Source of the DNA: TMED14 sp002167805 | GTDB taxonomy: Bacteria; Bacteroidota; Bacteroidia; Flavobacteriales; Schleiferiaceae | DNA: 64,000 nt | Direction of reading: 5' to 3' | Assembly (NCBI GenBank): GCA_965655795.1 | Contig: CBFHHY010000008.1 | Coordinates: 1-64,000 of the forward strand | In this document: piece by piece, positions 49,855-58,574 of the stretch | How positions within the stretch are numbered: the first letter of the stretch is position 1 | Layout: every line of letters starts with the position of its first letter | Program-made: the position numbers and the translations under genes | The notes under the pieces: model-generated | What the model was told of the DNA's origin: nothing | Seen by the model: the letters and a program-made list of their open reading frames with translations, nothing else | The model's database searches: none

Positions 49855-51555
49855 TTATATAGAATCCTTTATATCAATTATCCTAGCTTGCCTTGACCGC
49901 TCTCCTCGAAAGTAGTTCCATTCTAATTCAAGGGCTACATCAACAAGATTATTTTTGGGACGAAAGCTGCCCCATCCAAAACCAATTGCCAAAATTCCTT
50001 TGCCTGAATCCGGGTTAACTAAATATGTTTTTAAATGTTTATTCGAGGACAAAAATGAAGTTTTGGTCATTTGTACTCGATTTAACCCCCAGACCGGGGC
50101 ACTATTTCCAATCCCATATGGTGCCAATTTATCTAGTAATGAGCAAAGGTTATCATTTAGGTTTTCAGGGTCTATTATGGAATCAATCAATATTTCAGGA
50201 GTTCTTTTATGCTTTGGCCAATTCTTGTTCACGCACTGTTCAAATTCAGTTTTAAAATTTTGGAGTTTATCGATATTAATTTTAATTCCTGCTGCGGCAT
50301 GATGTCCCCCAAATTGAAGTAGATGTTGAGACGAATCTTCAAGTGCGTTATAAATATTTAATCCAGGAACAGATCGGGCACTTCCAGAAAGAACACCTTC
50401 ATTTTCAGTTAGAACAATAGTAGGTTTATGAAAAGCTTCTACAAGGTTTTGTGCAACAATCCCTAAAACCCCTTTATGCCAACCTTTCCCATTAATAACC
50501 AAGGCCAAATTATTTGAGGACTCTTTTGCCAAGGTTTCAGCCTCCAAATAAACTTTTTCTTGAGTTGACCTTCTTTCGATATTATATCGTTCAATCTCTT
50601 GGGATAATTTTTTTAAAAGTTCCGGGTTTGGAGTCGTTAAAAGTTCCACGGCAAGATGACCATGCCCCATTCTTCCAGCAGCGTTTATTTTTGGTCCAAT
50701 TGCAAATAATACTTCTTGAAGAGAAATGGGCTTTCCTTTATTTTCTCCCAAAAGTTCAGCAATCGACTCTCGTGGTTTCATATTCATAAGCTTTAATCCC
50801 TCCCTTACTATGTATCTATTTATACCTGTTAAAGGGACCATATCTGCTCCTACACTAATAGCTACGAGGTCCATTAAGGAATTAAGTTTATTAGGGTCTA
50901 GAGAAATGGATTTATAAGTAGCTATGCAAAGCATATATCCAACGCCACAACCTGAAAGTTCTTTGAAAGGAAATGAGCAGTCTTGCCGTTTTGGATTTAT
51001 TACCGCAAGAGCATTAGGAAGGATCTCGCCGGGGTTATGATGATCAGTGATAATTACATCAAGAGATTTTTCATTTGCATAGTTTACAAGCTCAAGAGCT
51101 TTAATGCCGCAATCCAAAGTAATTAAAAGACCAGCCCCTTCTTCAATTGCTTTATCAATACCTTTTTTTGACAATCCATAACCTTCGGTATATCGGTCTG
51201 GTATGTATGTTATAATATCCCACCCTGCGTTTTTTAATCCCAAGCTCAAAGTTGCTACAGCTGTGGTCCCGTCGACGTCATAATCCCCGAACAGAAATAC
51301 TTTTTCTTTTTTCTCAAGAGCAAGTTTTAATCGTTTTGTTGCCACTTTCATGTCCTTAAGTTGCATCGGATCGCATTTAGATATTGAGAATCCAGGAATC
51401 CAATTTTTTATTTCTTCTAAGGTTTTTAAGTTTCTTTGAACAAGAACATTCGCTAATGGCTCAAATTGATTTCCAAGTGAAGCACTAAGTGCTTTAACTT
51501 CATGATTTTCTCCAGGGGCCTTTATACGCCAAATTCTGCCATTTTTTTTATTCAT
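49855..51555 (-). CDS. recJ: Single-stranded-DNA exonuclease RecJ
   Basis: A 566-residue 5'-3' exonuclease for recombination and mismatch repair. DHH domain with FLFGDYDVDGTTAVA, LITLDCGI, VIITDHHNPG and SGCGVGYML; DHHA1 domain with FGGHHAAAGIKI and GSARSVPG. An OB-like C-terminus completes it. It overlaps the aroG/aroQ stop by 4 nt. Confidence 0.96.
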   Translation of the reverse strand: MNKKNGRIWRIKAPGENHEVKALSASLGNQFEPLANVLVQRNLKTLEEIKNWIPGFSISKCDPMQLKDMKVATKRLKLALEKKEKVFLFGDYDVDGTTAVATLSLGLKNAGWDIITYIPDRYTEGYGLSKKGIDKAIEEGAGLLITLDCGIKALELVNYANEKSLDVIITDHHNPGEILPNALAVINPKRQDCSFPFKELSGCGVGYMLCIATYKSISLDPNKLNSLMDLVAISVGADMVPLTGINRYIVREGLKLMNMKPRESIAELLGENKGKPISLQEVLFAIGPKINAAGRMGHGHLAVELLTTPNPELLKKLSQEIERYNIERRSTQEKVYLEAETLAKESSNNLALVINGKGWHKGVLGIVAQNLVEAFHKPTIVLTENEGVLSGSARSVPGLNIYNALEDSSQHLLQFGGHHAAAGIKINIDKLQNFKTEFEQCVNKNWPKHKRTPEILIDSIIDPENLNDNLCSLLDKLAPYGIGNSAPVWGLNRVQMTKTSFLSSNKHLKTYLVNPDSGKGILAIGFGWGSFRPKNNLVDVALELEWNYFRGERSRQARIIDIKDSI

Positions 51556-52658
51556 TCTTTATCTCGAAAATGCTGATAAATTTTATTTTGTTGTTCAACT
51601 GAATATTTATGAATGATTTGAAATAGTTCATTTATAAAATTTTCATTTAATCCCAGCTCTCGTGCTTGATTTCCTCTTTGTTTCAATAAATCAAACCATC
51701 GTTCCATTTGAAATACACTGGCATTGTTATTAGCTTTTATATGACCAAGCTCATCAACTATTTTCATTCTCTTTTTCAGAGCATTAACAATACTTTTATC
51801 AAGATTATCTAAAATTTTCCTTTGATCTGATATTAGCTTTTGCAATTCGCGAGGAGTAACAGCTTTGGATTCTAAATCTAATTCTTTTAATAATGAAATC
51901 AATTTGCCGGGAGTTATTTGTTGATCAGGGTCACTTAATGCATCTTTTGGAGAATGGTGAACTTCAACCATTAAACCATCCATTTGAATGTCCATTGCAA
52001 CTCGGGTAATTTGTTCAATTAATTCTCTTTTGCCGGCGATATGGCTAGGATCACATATTATTGGTATTGTTGGTGCAGCCCTTCTAAAATCAAAACTGAT
52101 TTCCCATCTTGGATCATTTCTAAATGGAGCAGAGTTACTCGCAAAAAACCCTCTGTGAACAGCTGCGAGATTATGCAGGCCACTTTTTTCTAGTCTTTCA
52201 AAAGCACCTAGCCATAAACCTAAATCAGCATGGATAGGATTTTTAATCAAAATTGGGATATCGGTTCCTCTGAGCGATTCAGCTATTTCTTGAACATAAA
52301 ATGGATTTACAGTAGTTCTTGCCCCTATCCATAATGCATCAGCAGAAGCATTAAGAGCATGATCAACATGTCGAGTGTTTGCGACCTCAATAATAAAGGG
52401 CAAATCAACCTCCTTACGCATATTTTTAAGCCATTCTAGAGCTATATGACCTTTTCCTTCAAATTGGCCAGCTCGGGTACGTGGCTTCCAAATTCCAGAT
52501 CTAAAAAGATGGACTTTACCACTTGATTTTAATTCCCTTGCAGTTTTTAAAACTTGATTTTCAGATTCTGCCGAACATGGGCCAGCAATTATTAATGGGT
52601 TTGAGCTGGATATATCCCAATATCCCCATTTTCTCGAATTTTCAATGTCTGAATACAT
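51552..52658 (-). CDS. Bifunctional DAHP synthase / chorismate mutase
   Basis: A 368-residue fusion that covers the first step and a branch step of aromatic amino acid synthesis. The DAHP synthase domain spans about 1-265 (IIAGPCSAESENQVL, FRSGIWKPRTRAGQFEG, IKNPIHADLGLWLGAFERL, CDPSHIAGKRELI). The chorismate mutase (AroQ-type) domain lies at about 275-365 (LDNLDKSIVNALKKRMKIVDEL). The DAHP part belongs to the short type common in Bacteroidota. No other aromatic-pathway gene is adjacent; feedback inhibition through the mutase domain is known for such fusions. Confidence 0.94.
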   Translation of the reverse strand: MYSDIENSRKWGYWDISSSNPLIIAGPCSAESENQVLKTARELKSSGKVHLFRSGIWKPRTRAGQFEGKGHIALEWLKNMRKEVDLPFIIEVANTRHVDHALNASADALWIGARTTVNPFYVQEIAESLRGTDIPILIKNPIHADLGLWLGAFERLEKSGLHNLAAVHRGFFASNSAPFRNDPRWEISFDFRRAAPTIPIICDPSHIAGKRELIEQITRVAMDIQMDGLMVEVHHSPKDALSDPDQQITPGKLISLLKELDLESKAVTPRELQKLISDQRKILDNLDKSIVNALKKRMKIVDELGHIKANNNASVFQMERWFDLLKQRGNQARELGLNENFINELFQIIHKYSVEQQNKIYQHFRDKE

Positions 52659-52704
52659 ATTAAATCAAAGATATTTATTCTTTTATCCTCATTTTAGTTG
52701 ATTT

Positions 52705-53376
52705 TTATTTCGGGGAAATAAGAATAACAAGTTCTCCTTTGATGTCATTATCTGAGAAATAAAAGATTAATTCATCGATGGTTCCGCGATGATAAGTCTC
52801 GTATAGTTTACTTATCTCGCGAGCAACGCAAATTGACCTATTCCCTCCAAGTTCATCTTTCATTTCCTTTAGGCACCTAATAAGCCGATGTGGCGATTCA
52901 TAAAAAATTATGGTTCGTTTTTCGTGTTTCCATTCTGAGATTCTTGATTTCCTTCCTTTTTTCAAAGGTAAAAAGCCATCAAAAATAAATCGGTCGCTTG
53001 GGAACCCACTTCCTACTAAAGCTGGAATCAAAGCCGTTGGGCCTGGAAGCGCTTCGACTAGAACCTCTTCCTGAATACATTTTCTAACAAGTAGATATCC
53101 GGGATCACTGATTCCTGGGGTCCCTGCGTCGCAAACAAGCACAGTATCTAAATCATTGCTTTTTATATTTTCTACTACCTGGTTCACTTTTAAATGTTCA
53201 TTGTGCATATGAAAAGATTCTAATTTTACTTTTAAACCTAAAAGCTTCATTAGTTTTCCTGTGACTCGTGTATCTTCTGCAAGAACCTTCACCGCATTGG
53301 AGATACATTGTTTCGCTCGATTACTGATGTCTTCAATATTACCGATTGGAGTTGGAACAAGTATGAGCTTACCCAT
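52705..53376 (-). CDS. rsmI: 16S rRNA (cytidine1402-2'-O)-methyltransferase
   Basis: A 223-residue tetrapyrrole-methylase-fold enzyme. Motifs: LILVPTPIGNIEDISNRA, LAEDTRVTGKLMKLLG, VCDAGTPGISDPGYLLV, ALPGPTALIPALVGSG and FYESPHRL. Shorter than E. coli RsmI because the C-terminal extension is missing, as is usual in this lineage. It starts 2 nt after the upstream unnamed gene. Confidence 0.94.
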   Translation of the reverse strand: MGKLILVPTPIGNIEDISNRAKQCISNAVKVLAEDTRVTGKLMKLLGLKVKLESFHMHNEHLKVNQVVENIKSNDLDTVLVCDAGTPGISDPGYLLVRKCIQEEVLVEALPGPTALIPALVGSGFPSDRFIFDGFLPLKKGRKSRISEWKHEKRTIIFYESPHRLIRCLKEMKDELGGNRSICVAREISKLYETYHRGTIDELIFYFSDNDIKGELVILISPK

Positions 53377-53378
53377 TC

Positions 53379-53912
53379 TTATTTGAATCGTGCATTAGCG
53401 AATGATATAAATTTTTCAACAGTTTCTTCTTTTCCAGACCAGTCATAATCAGGTTGAATTGTTTTTAAAATAAACGTATTGCATTCTTCTTTTGTTTCCA
53501 TGGTTGATAGAGCTGAAATAACCATTTCAAAATCATCAGTAGAACCATTAAATAGAATTTTAATAAATGCTAAACGATCATTTAAGCCCAATTTTAATTT
53601 TGAATATTTATTATTAACGGAATTTTCAGATTTTTGATGAATTGACTCTTGGGACTTTTCCACCTTTGGGATAAAGTTTATGTTTTCCGAACTAACCTTT
53701 TCTTTTCTGGGGCTAGGTGATAACGATAAATGACTATCCACAAGGGCTTTAATGCTTTTTTTATTATCTGATTTTATTTTATCGATTTCGGCATTTATGA
53801 TTTTAATATGAGCTAAACTAACTAATTCGTGTAGCGCCAAAAATTCTTTATCTGAGGGTATCTCATTTTTTAGAGCTTCACGAACTATTTCTATCGATTC
53901 ATTTAATGACAT
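53379..53912 (-). CDS. Unnamed cytoplasmic protein upstream of rsmI
   Basis: A 177-residue protein without signal or transmembrane segment. A helical N-terminal domain covers about 1-65 (SLNESIEIVREALKNEI, LHELVSLAHIKIINAEI). A polar linker runs to about 105 (SPSPRKEKVSSENINF). A compact C-terminal domain follows (LNDRLAFIKILFNGSTDDF, then MVISALSTMETKEECNTFI, WSGKEETVEKFI). The same layout with a variable linker is, as I recall, conserved in Bacteroidota without a known role. First gene of the leftward run. Confidence 0.75.
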   Translation of the reverse strand: MSLNESIEIVREALKNEIPSDKEFLALHELVSLAHIKIINAEIDKIKSDNKKSIKALVDSHLSLSPSPRKEKVSSENINFIPKVEKSQESIHQKSENSVNNKYSKLKLGLNDRLAFIKILFNGSTDDFEMVISALSTMETKEECNTFILKTIQPDYDWSGKEETVEKFISFANARFK

Positions 53913-53915
53913 AAG

Positions 53916-53945
53916 TTGAAATTTTAAGCTATTGCGTTAGATTTG
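53916..53945 (+). promoter_or_regulatory. Promoter of tdk
   Basis: TTG (53916-53918), 19 nt, TAGATTTG (53938-53945): exact -33/-7 match. A TTG at 53943 that opens the tdk reading frame lies inside this -7 box, so the real start must be the ATG at 53967. Confidence 0.75.
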
Positions 53946-53966
53946 TGCAGAACTGAAATTTACAAA

Positions 53967-54545
53967 ATGTTCCAAGAGTATTCCGAAATAGAAATCCAAA
54001 AGTCTGGATGGATAGAAATTATTACAGGATCAATGTTCTCAGGCAAAACTGAAGAGTTAATTCGGCGGATTCAGATCTCCGAAATTTCTGAACCTAATGT
54101 CAAAGTACTCAAACCGAAGGTTGATAACCGATATGCTGAAGATGAGATTGTAACGCATTCAAAAGTATCTATCAAATGTGTTTCGGTTGAGAGCTCAAGT
54201 GAGTTATTTCGAATGGCCAGAAATTCAAAAATTGTCGGAATTGACGAAGCCCAGTTCTTTGATGAGGGTATTATTAAAGTCTGTAATGATTTAGCAAATA
54301 TGGGTATTCGAGTTATTGTAGCAGGGTTAGATATGGATTTTTTAGGTAACCCTTTTGGTCCAATGCCTAACTTGATGGCGGTAGCGGAGTTTGTTACTAA
54401 AGTCCATGCAAAGTGTTCCAAGACAGGCGAGCTAGCTAATTTTTCTCACCGTTTAAATCCGGATGGTAAAACTATTCAGGTTGGTGGTGAAGCGGCATAT
54501 GAGGCAGTTTCACGTTTTATATTTAAGGAAATGTTAAATAAATAA
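53967..54545 (+). CDS. tdk: Thymidine kinase
   Basis: A 192-residue type II thymidine kinase that salvages thymidine. P-loop ITGSMFSGKTEELI, the second motif VGIDEAQFFDEG (catalytic Glu) and VAGLDMDFLGNPFG. The structural zinc site of this family is degraded: of four cysteines only one remains (HAKCSKTGELANF), and the terminal CxxC is gone. Start at ATG 53967, set by the promoter. It precedes alr by 1 nt. Confidence 0.95.
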   Translation: MFQEYSEIEIQKSGWIEIITGSMFSGKTEELIRRIQISEISEPNVKVLKPKVDNRYAEDEIVTHSKVSIKCVSVESSSELFRMARNSKIVGIDEAQFFDEGIIKVCNDLANMGIRVIVAGLDMDFLGNPFGPMPNLMAVAEFVTKVHAKCSKTGELANFSHRLNPDGKTIQVGGEAAYEAVSRFIFKEMLNK

Positions 54546-54546
54546 T

Positions 54547-55674
54547 ATGATACTTCCTCAAAAAGCATTTAGTGATACCATTCTATACTTAGATATGGAT
54601 TCGTTGTTAAAAAATTTGGAGGTTTTTCAGGGGCTAGTCGCAAAAAATGTAAAAATAATGGCTATGATAAAAGCCAATGCTTATGGAACAGGTGCAGTAA
54701 CAATAGCCAAAGCGTTAGAGAAAAAAAATATTGATTATTTCGGAGTCGCATATGCAGACGAGGGGAATGAACTTCGTATCAATGGTATTAAAACACCAAT
54801 TATGGTGATGAACCCAGGAGAAAAAAACATTGATTTGATGATTTCTCAAAATTTAGAACCGGAAATTTTCTCGGAGGACTCGTTGCACAGATATATGGAA
54901 TTTATTCAACAAAAAAATATTCCAGATGGTAAAATTCACATCAAAGTGGATACTGGTATGAATCGTCTTGGTTTCAAAATAAAGGATTTACCCATGGTTA
55001 TTGAATCTTTAAAGAATAATCCTTCTGTAAAAGTATTATCAATAATGAGTCATTTTGCTTCGGCAGATATCTCGAAAGAAGATGCTTTTACTCGAAAACA
55101 AAATATCGATTTTAATTTATTTTGTGAAAAAATAGAGAGTGAGCTTGGATATAAATGCACTCGACATATATCAAATACATCAGCCACAGAAAGGCATACT
55201 GCTTTTAATGCAGATATGGTAAGAATAGGTATAGGTTTATATGGGCACACCCCGATAAATAACACTGAATTAAGTCTTTCACCTGTAGCGCACTTATATT
55301 CGAAAGTATCACATATACACTTTATTCGTGAAGGTGAAGGAGTTTCTTACGGGAGAGATTATATAGCTAAAGAGGATAGGAAAATTGCCACAATTCCTAT
55401 AGGTTATGCAGATGGATTTCCAAGATTATTAAGCAATGGAGTGGGTAAAATGTTTATCAATGGTAAACTGTATCCAGTAATTGGAAAGGTTTGTATGGAT
55501 ATGACTATGCTTGACATAACAGATTCAGCTATTAAAGTTGGTGATCCTGTTGAAATATTTGGTAGTAATATTAAAATAATAGATTTTGCAAAGAATTGTA
55601 AAACCACATGTTATGAGGTTTTAACTCGATTATCATCAAGGATAGATAGGATCCCAATTCATAATCAAGAATGA
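54547..55674 (+). CDS. alr: Alanine racemase
   Basis: A 375-residue PLP enzyme making D-alanine for peptidoglycan. PLP lysine in MAMIKANAYGTG, HIKVDTGMNRLGF, VRIGIGLYGH, the second catalytic Tyr in GVSYGRDYIA, and VCMDMTMLDIT. Normal length. It overlaps the O-antigen ligase gene by 4 nt. Confidence 0.96.
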   Translation: MILPQKAFSDTILYLDMDSLLKNLEVFQGLVAKNVKIMAMIKANAYGTGAVTIAKALEKKNIDYFGVAYADEGNELRINGIKTPIMVMNPGEKNIDLMISQNLEPEIFSEDSLHRYMEFIQQKNIPDGKIHIKVDTGMNRLGFKIKDLPMVIESLKNNPSVKVLSIMSHFASADISKEDAFTRKQNIDFNLFCEKIESELGYKCTRHISNTSATERHTAFNADMVRIGIGLYGHTPINNTELSLSPVAHLYSKVSHIHFIREGEGVSYGRDYIAKEDRKIATIPIGYADGFPRLLSNGVGKMFINGKLYPVIGKVCMDMTMLDITDSAIKVGDPVEIFGSNIKIIDFAKNCKTTCYEVLTRLSSRIDRIPIHNQE

Positions 55675-56810
55675 AGTCTTTGAATAAATATCGCGGTTTA
55701 ATTCTTTGTATTTGGATTATTTTATTACCCTTTTGGGATTTTGGTGCTGGGCTATTTCTTGGGATGGCATTTTTTTTGGGTTGTTTCTCTAAGACACCTT
55801 TTCTCAAGCTATTTAATCTCTCACTTCTACCTTGGAGTTTCTTTTTTTTAGCAATATTTGGAGGATTTTGGACATTTTCTTTGGATTTAAAATACTTGTA
55901 TCGGTTACTTCCCTTTTTTTTAATACCCATTGCAGTTTCTGGACATTGGCGTTGGGTAAGGTCATCTTTGCCAATAGGTGGTTTAATTCTTTGTATATAT
56001 CTTCTTTCTAATTCACTTTTCTCATTTTGGGAGAATGGAGATTTATCACTGATATTTTACCGGGAGCTCGCGGGCTCTTTGCATCAACATATATATTTAA
56101 TTTCCTATTTATCATTGGGGGTAGTTTCTATTTATGAGATTCGTTTAAGAAGAACTTTTCAAATTATTTTTCTTTGGATTGTTTTAACCACAATAAGCTT
56201 GCTGGGGTCAAAAATTGGTTTGTTTGCGCTTTTGAGCGCTGGAATTTTTTATCTAAAAAATATCGTTTCTAATTTTCACCGAAAACACCTGGTATTTTTG
56301 TTTTTTATTTTAGGAATATTCTCTTTGTCCCAAAAATTTTCGGATGGAAGGAGTTTAGGTCATGTTTTTAGGCCCATTTCAGCATATTGGGCCACAGGAT
56401 CCTTTGATACGCGAATTGTTCAAAACACCGCAGCTATTAATATTTGGAGTGAGAACTTTTTATTTGGTGTTGGCCAAACAAAAATTCAAGACGAACTTAT
56501 GATTGAGTATCAAAATGAAAATTATCGATTTGGGCTAAAACGCAAATCTAATGTTCATAATCAAATACTTCAATACGCGGCAACCTATGGATTGCTTGGA
56601 TTGATATGGATCTCTCTAGGCTTTTTTTTATCATACCGTATTAATTTTTTACACTTTGATTCTTTGCAAAAGAGAAAAGCGATCGTCTGTATAATATTCT
56701 TTGGATGCTTGTTTATTACTGAAAGTTTTCTGGAGAGATCCCTTGGAATTTCTAGCGCAGTCCTAGGATGGATGTGGGTTGCTTGTAAGGATCAGGATTT
56801 CATTTCTTGA
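55671..56810 (+). CDS. O-antigen ligase / polymerase family membrane protein
   Basis: A 379-residue integral membrane protein with about ten helices. A long periplasmic loop between helices carries the Wzy_C/WaaL-type pattern (FDTRIVQNTAAINIWSENFLFGVG, then SNVHNQILQYAATYGLLGL). Such proteins join or polymerise surface polysaccharides. It is translationally coupled to alr and overlaps the convergent rnpA by 19 nt. No other polysaccharide gene is nearby, so the substrate is unknown. Confidence 0.85.
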   Translation: MKSLNKYRGLILCIWIILLPFWDFGAGLFLGMAFFLGCFSKTPFLKLFNLSLLPWSFFFLAIFGGFWTFSLDLKYLYRLLPFFLIPIAVSGHWRWVRSSLPIGGLILCIYLLSNSLFSFWENGDLSLIFYRELAGSLHQHIYLISYLSLGVVSIYEIRLRRTFQIIFLWIVLTTISLLGSKIGLFALLSAGIFYLKNIVSNFHRKHLVFLFFILGIFSLSQKFSDGRSLGHVFRPISAYWATGSFDTRIVQNTAAINIWSENFLFGVGQTKIQDELMIEYQNENYRFGLKRKSNVHNQILQYAATYGLLGLIWISLGFFLSYRINFLHFDSLQKRKAIVCIIFFGCLFITESFLERSLGISSAVLGWMWVACKDQDFIS

Positions 56811-57166
56811 CTAATTATATTCAGGGCCTCTTTAATAACAATTCGCAAAAAGTCAAGACTTTCTATTTTATTATTAGCATATAAAAAACCGATATAGAGA
56901 GGTGGAGATTTTTCATGAAATTTTTTTCGCTCCAACCGATATGCTTCTCTTAAAAGCCTCTTTATTTTATTTCTTTGAGAAGCTTTTTTAAACCGTTTTT
57001 TTGAGGCACCAATAAGTATTTGAACTCCTCTTTCTAATTTTAATTCAGAGGTACAATAAATAATATTAATGGGATGCTTATAGAATCTTTTCCCTTCTGA
57101 AAAAAGATACCTAATTTGCTTTCGGGATATTAATTTCTCTTCTTTTGGGAAGCAATTGTCACTCAC
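56792..57166 (-). CDS. rnpA: Ribonuclease P protein component
   Basis: A 124-residue cofactor of RNase P in tRNA 5' maturation. The conserved RNA-binding stretch is RNKIKRLLREAYRLER, after LISRKQIRYLFSEGKRFYKHP and GASKKRFKKASQRN. The start is GTG 57166, overlapping the hemD stop by 4 nt. Not next to rpmH or yidC as in many bacteria. Confidence 0.93.
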   Translation of the reverse strand: MSDNCFPKEEKLISRKQIRYLFSEGKRFYKHPINIIYCTSELKLERGVQILIGASKKRFKKASQRNKIKRLLREAYRLERKKFHEKSPPLYIGFLYANNKIESLDFLRIVIKEALNIISQEMKS

Positions 57167-57909
57167 TTATTTTTTGATTTCTCAATAAACGAATCGAGAG
57201 CTTGAGTCATCGATGTGAATTTGGCAGTAGGAACAGCAATATCAAGTCTTAAGTCATTCTCTTCAATGGCCGATTTAGTTGTATTTCCAAACCCGGCAAT
57301 TAGAGTTTCCCCTTGCTCAAATTCTGGAAAATTTCTTAATAAAGAACGTATTCCTTCAGGACTAAAAAATACTAAAATATCGTATTTGACATCACTCAAA
57401 TGACTTAAATCGCAAATAACAGTTTGGTACATTTTAGCACGGGTCCACTCAATGTTAGACTTCTCTAGGAGATTAGGAATATCTGGATTTAGAATATCGG
57501 AGGTGGGCATCATGAAACGTTCTCCACGTTGTTTTTTTAGTATCGGTATCAGGTCTGCAAGAGACCCTTTGCCCGGATAAATTTTTCTTTTTCGATATGG
57601 AACGAATTTTTGTAGGTAAAATGCAACGGCTTCTGAAGTACAGAAATACTTCCATTCAGGGCTTACAGGTACACGCATTTCTTTACACATTCGGAAGAAA
57701 TGATCGATAGCAATGCGGCTCGTAAATATGAAAGATTTAAAATCTCTAACGGAGATTTTATCTTTTCTAAATTTTTTGCCCGGGATACCTATGACCTCAA
57801 TAAAAGGTTGAAAATCAATTTTAACTTTATGCTTATCCGCAAGAGCAGAATACGGGCTGTTTGGAACTTGAGGCTCAGGCTGTGAGACCAAAATACTTTT
57901 AACTTTCAT
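57163..57909 (-). CDS. hemD: Uroporphyrinogen-III synthase
   Basis: A 248-residue HemD-fold protein that closes the tetrapyrrole ring for haem and sirohaem. The family is poorly conserved; visible are KSILVSQPEPQVPNSPY, FIFTSRIAIDHFF, the hinge CTSEAVAFYLQKFV, MPTSDILNPDI, ILVFFSPEGIRSLL and AGFGNTTKSAIEE. It sits between DUF4271 and rnpA. Confidence rests on fold motifs and gene order. Confidence 0.88.
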   Translation of the reverse strand: MKVKSILVSQPEPQVPNSPYSALADKHKVKIDFQPFIEVIGIPGKKFRKDKISVRDFKSFIFTSRIAIDHFFRMCKEMRVPVSPEWKYFCTSEAVAFYLQKFVPYRKRKIYPGKGSLADLIPILKKQRGERFMMPTSDILNPDIPNLLEKSNIEWTRAKMYQTVICDLSHLSDVKYDILVFFSPEGIRSLLRNFPEFEQGETLIAGFGNTTKSAIEENDLRLDIAVPTAKFTSMTQALDSFIEKSKNK

Positions 57910-57915
57910 AAGTCC

Positions 57916-58560
57916 TTAAAATAAAGCCCAAAAAATTGGTGCTATTTCTAAGGCGCAAAGGTATGAAAACCCTAAATACCACGGTGAGGTGCTTTTCTTC
58001 ATGAAATTTATCACAGAACTTAGGATACCAAAGCAATATAATATCAAATAAATTATTGCAGTCACATCAAATAGATTCTTAATAAATCCCTCAAGGTTTT
58101 GACCCCAGACTATTAACCAAAGTAAAAATGGGATTCCAAAAAGAATAATAGGTAAATATTTAAATCTTATTCTCCAACATTCATAATGAAGAACATCTGC
58201 GTCCCATATTTTACCACTTACATTGTTTAAAATAAATTGATATAAAATAACGCAAATGGGAATCAAAATAAGCCCAAATGCTTCATATATCTCATTAAGT
58301 GAATTTAATTTTAAAATTGATAGAGAGTTCAAGTATAAAAAGCCTCCAATAGTGAATGTGAAAAGGTGAGGGATCCAAAATCCTTTTTTCTCAATTTTTA
58401 ATTCCAAAAAGCTTTTAATAAACATATATCTCGGAATACCTTGATTATTGATATTTTGATAAAGTAAGGCTGATAAAAAAGTTAAGGCAATTGCACACCA
58501 AAATAAAATATCATTTTGATGGTTTATTGGGGTCCCAATTAATTTATTCAATAGTAGCAT
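57916..58560 (-). CDS. DUF4271 family membrane protein
   Basis: A 214-residue membrane protein with about six helices and many aromatic residues (FWCALALTFLSALLYQ-like, HLFTFTIGGFLYLN, IPFLLWLIVWGQ, YLILYCFGILSSVINF). I start it at ATG 58560; a TTG at 58581 overlapping the receptor gene would add seven residues. DUF4271 next to hemD is a known Bacteroidota arrangement, function unknown. Confidence 0.85.
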   Translation of the reverse strand: MLLLNKLIGTPINHQNDILFWCAIALTFLSALLYQNINNQGIPRYMFIKSFLELKIEKKGFWIPHLFTFTIGGFLYLNSLSILKLNSLNEIYEAFGLILIPICVILYQFILNNVSGKIWDADVLHYECWRIRFKYLPIILFGIPFLLWLIVWGQNLEGFIKNLFDVTAIIYLILYCFGILSSVINFMKKSTSPWYLGFSYLCALEIAPIFWALF

Positions 58561-58574
58561 TTCTTTTTCACATA

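Noticed and set aside
53943..53966. Upstream TTG start for tdk
   Set aside because: It falls inside the -7 box of an exact promoter, so it would not be in the mRNA.
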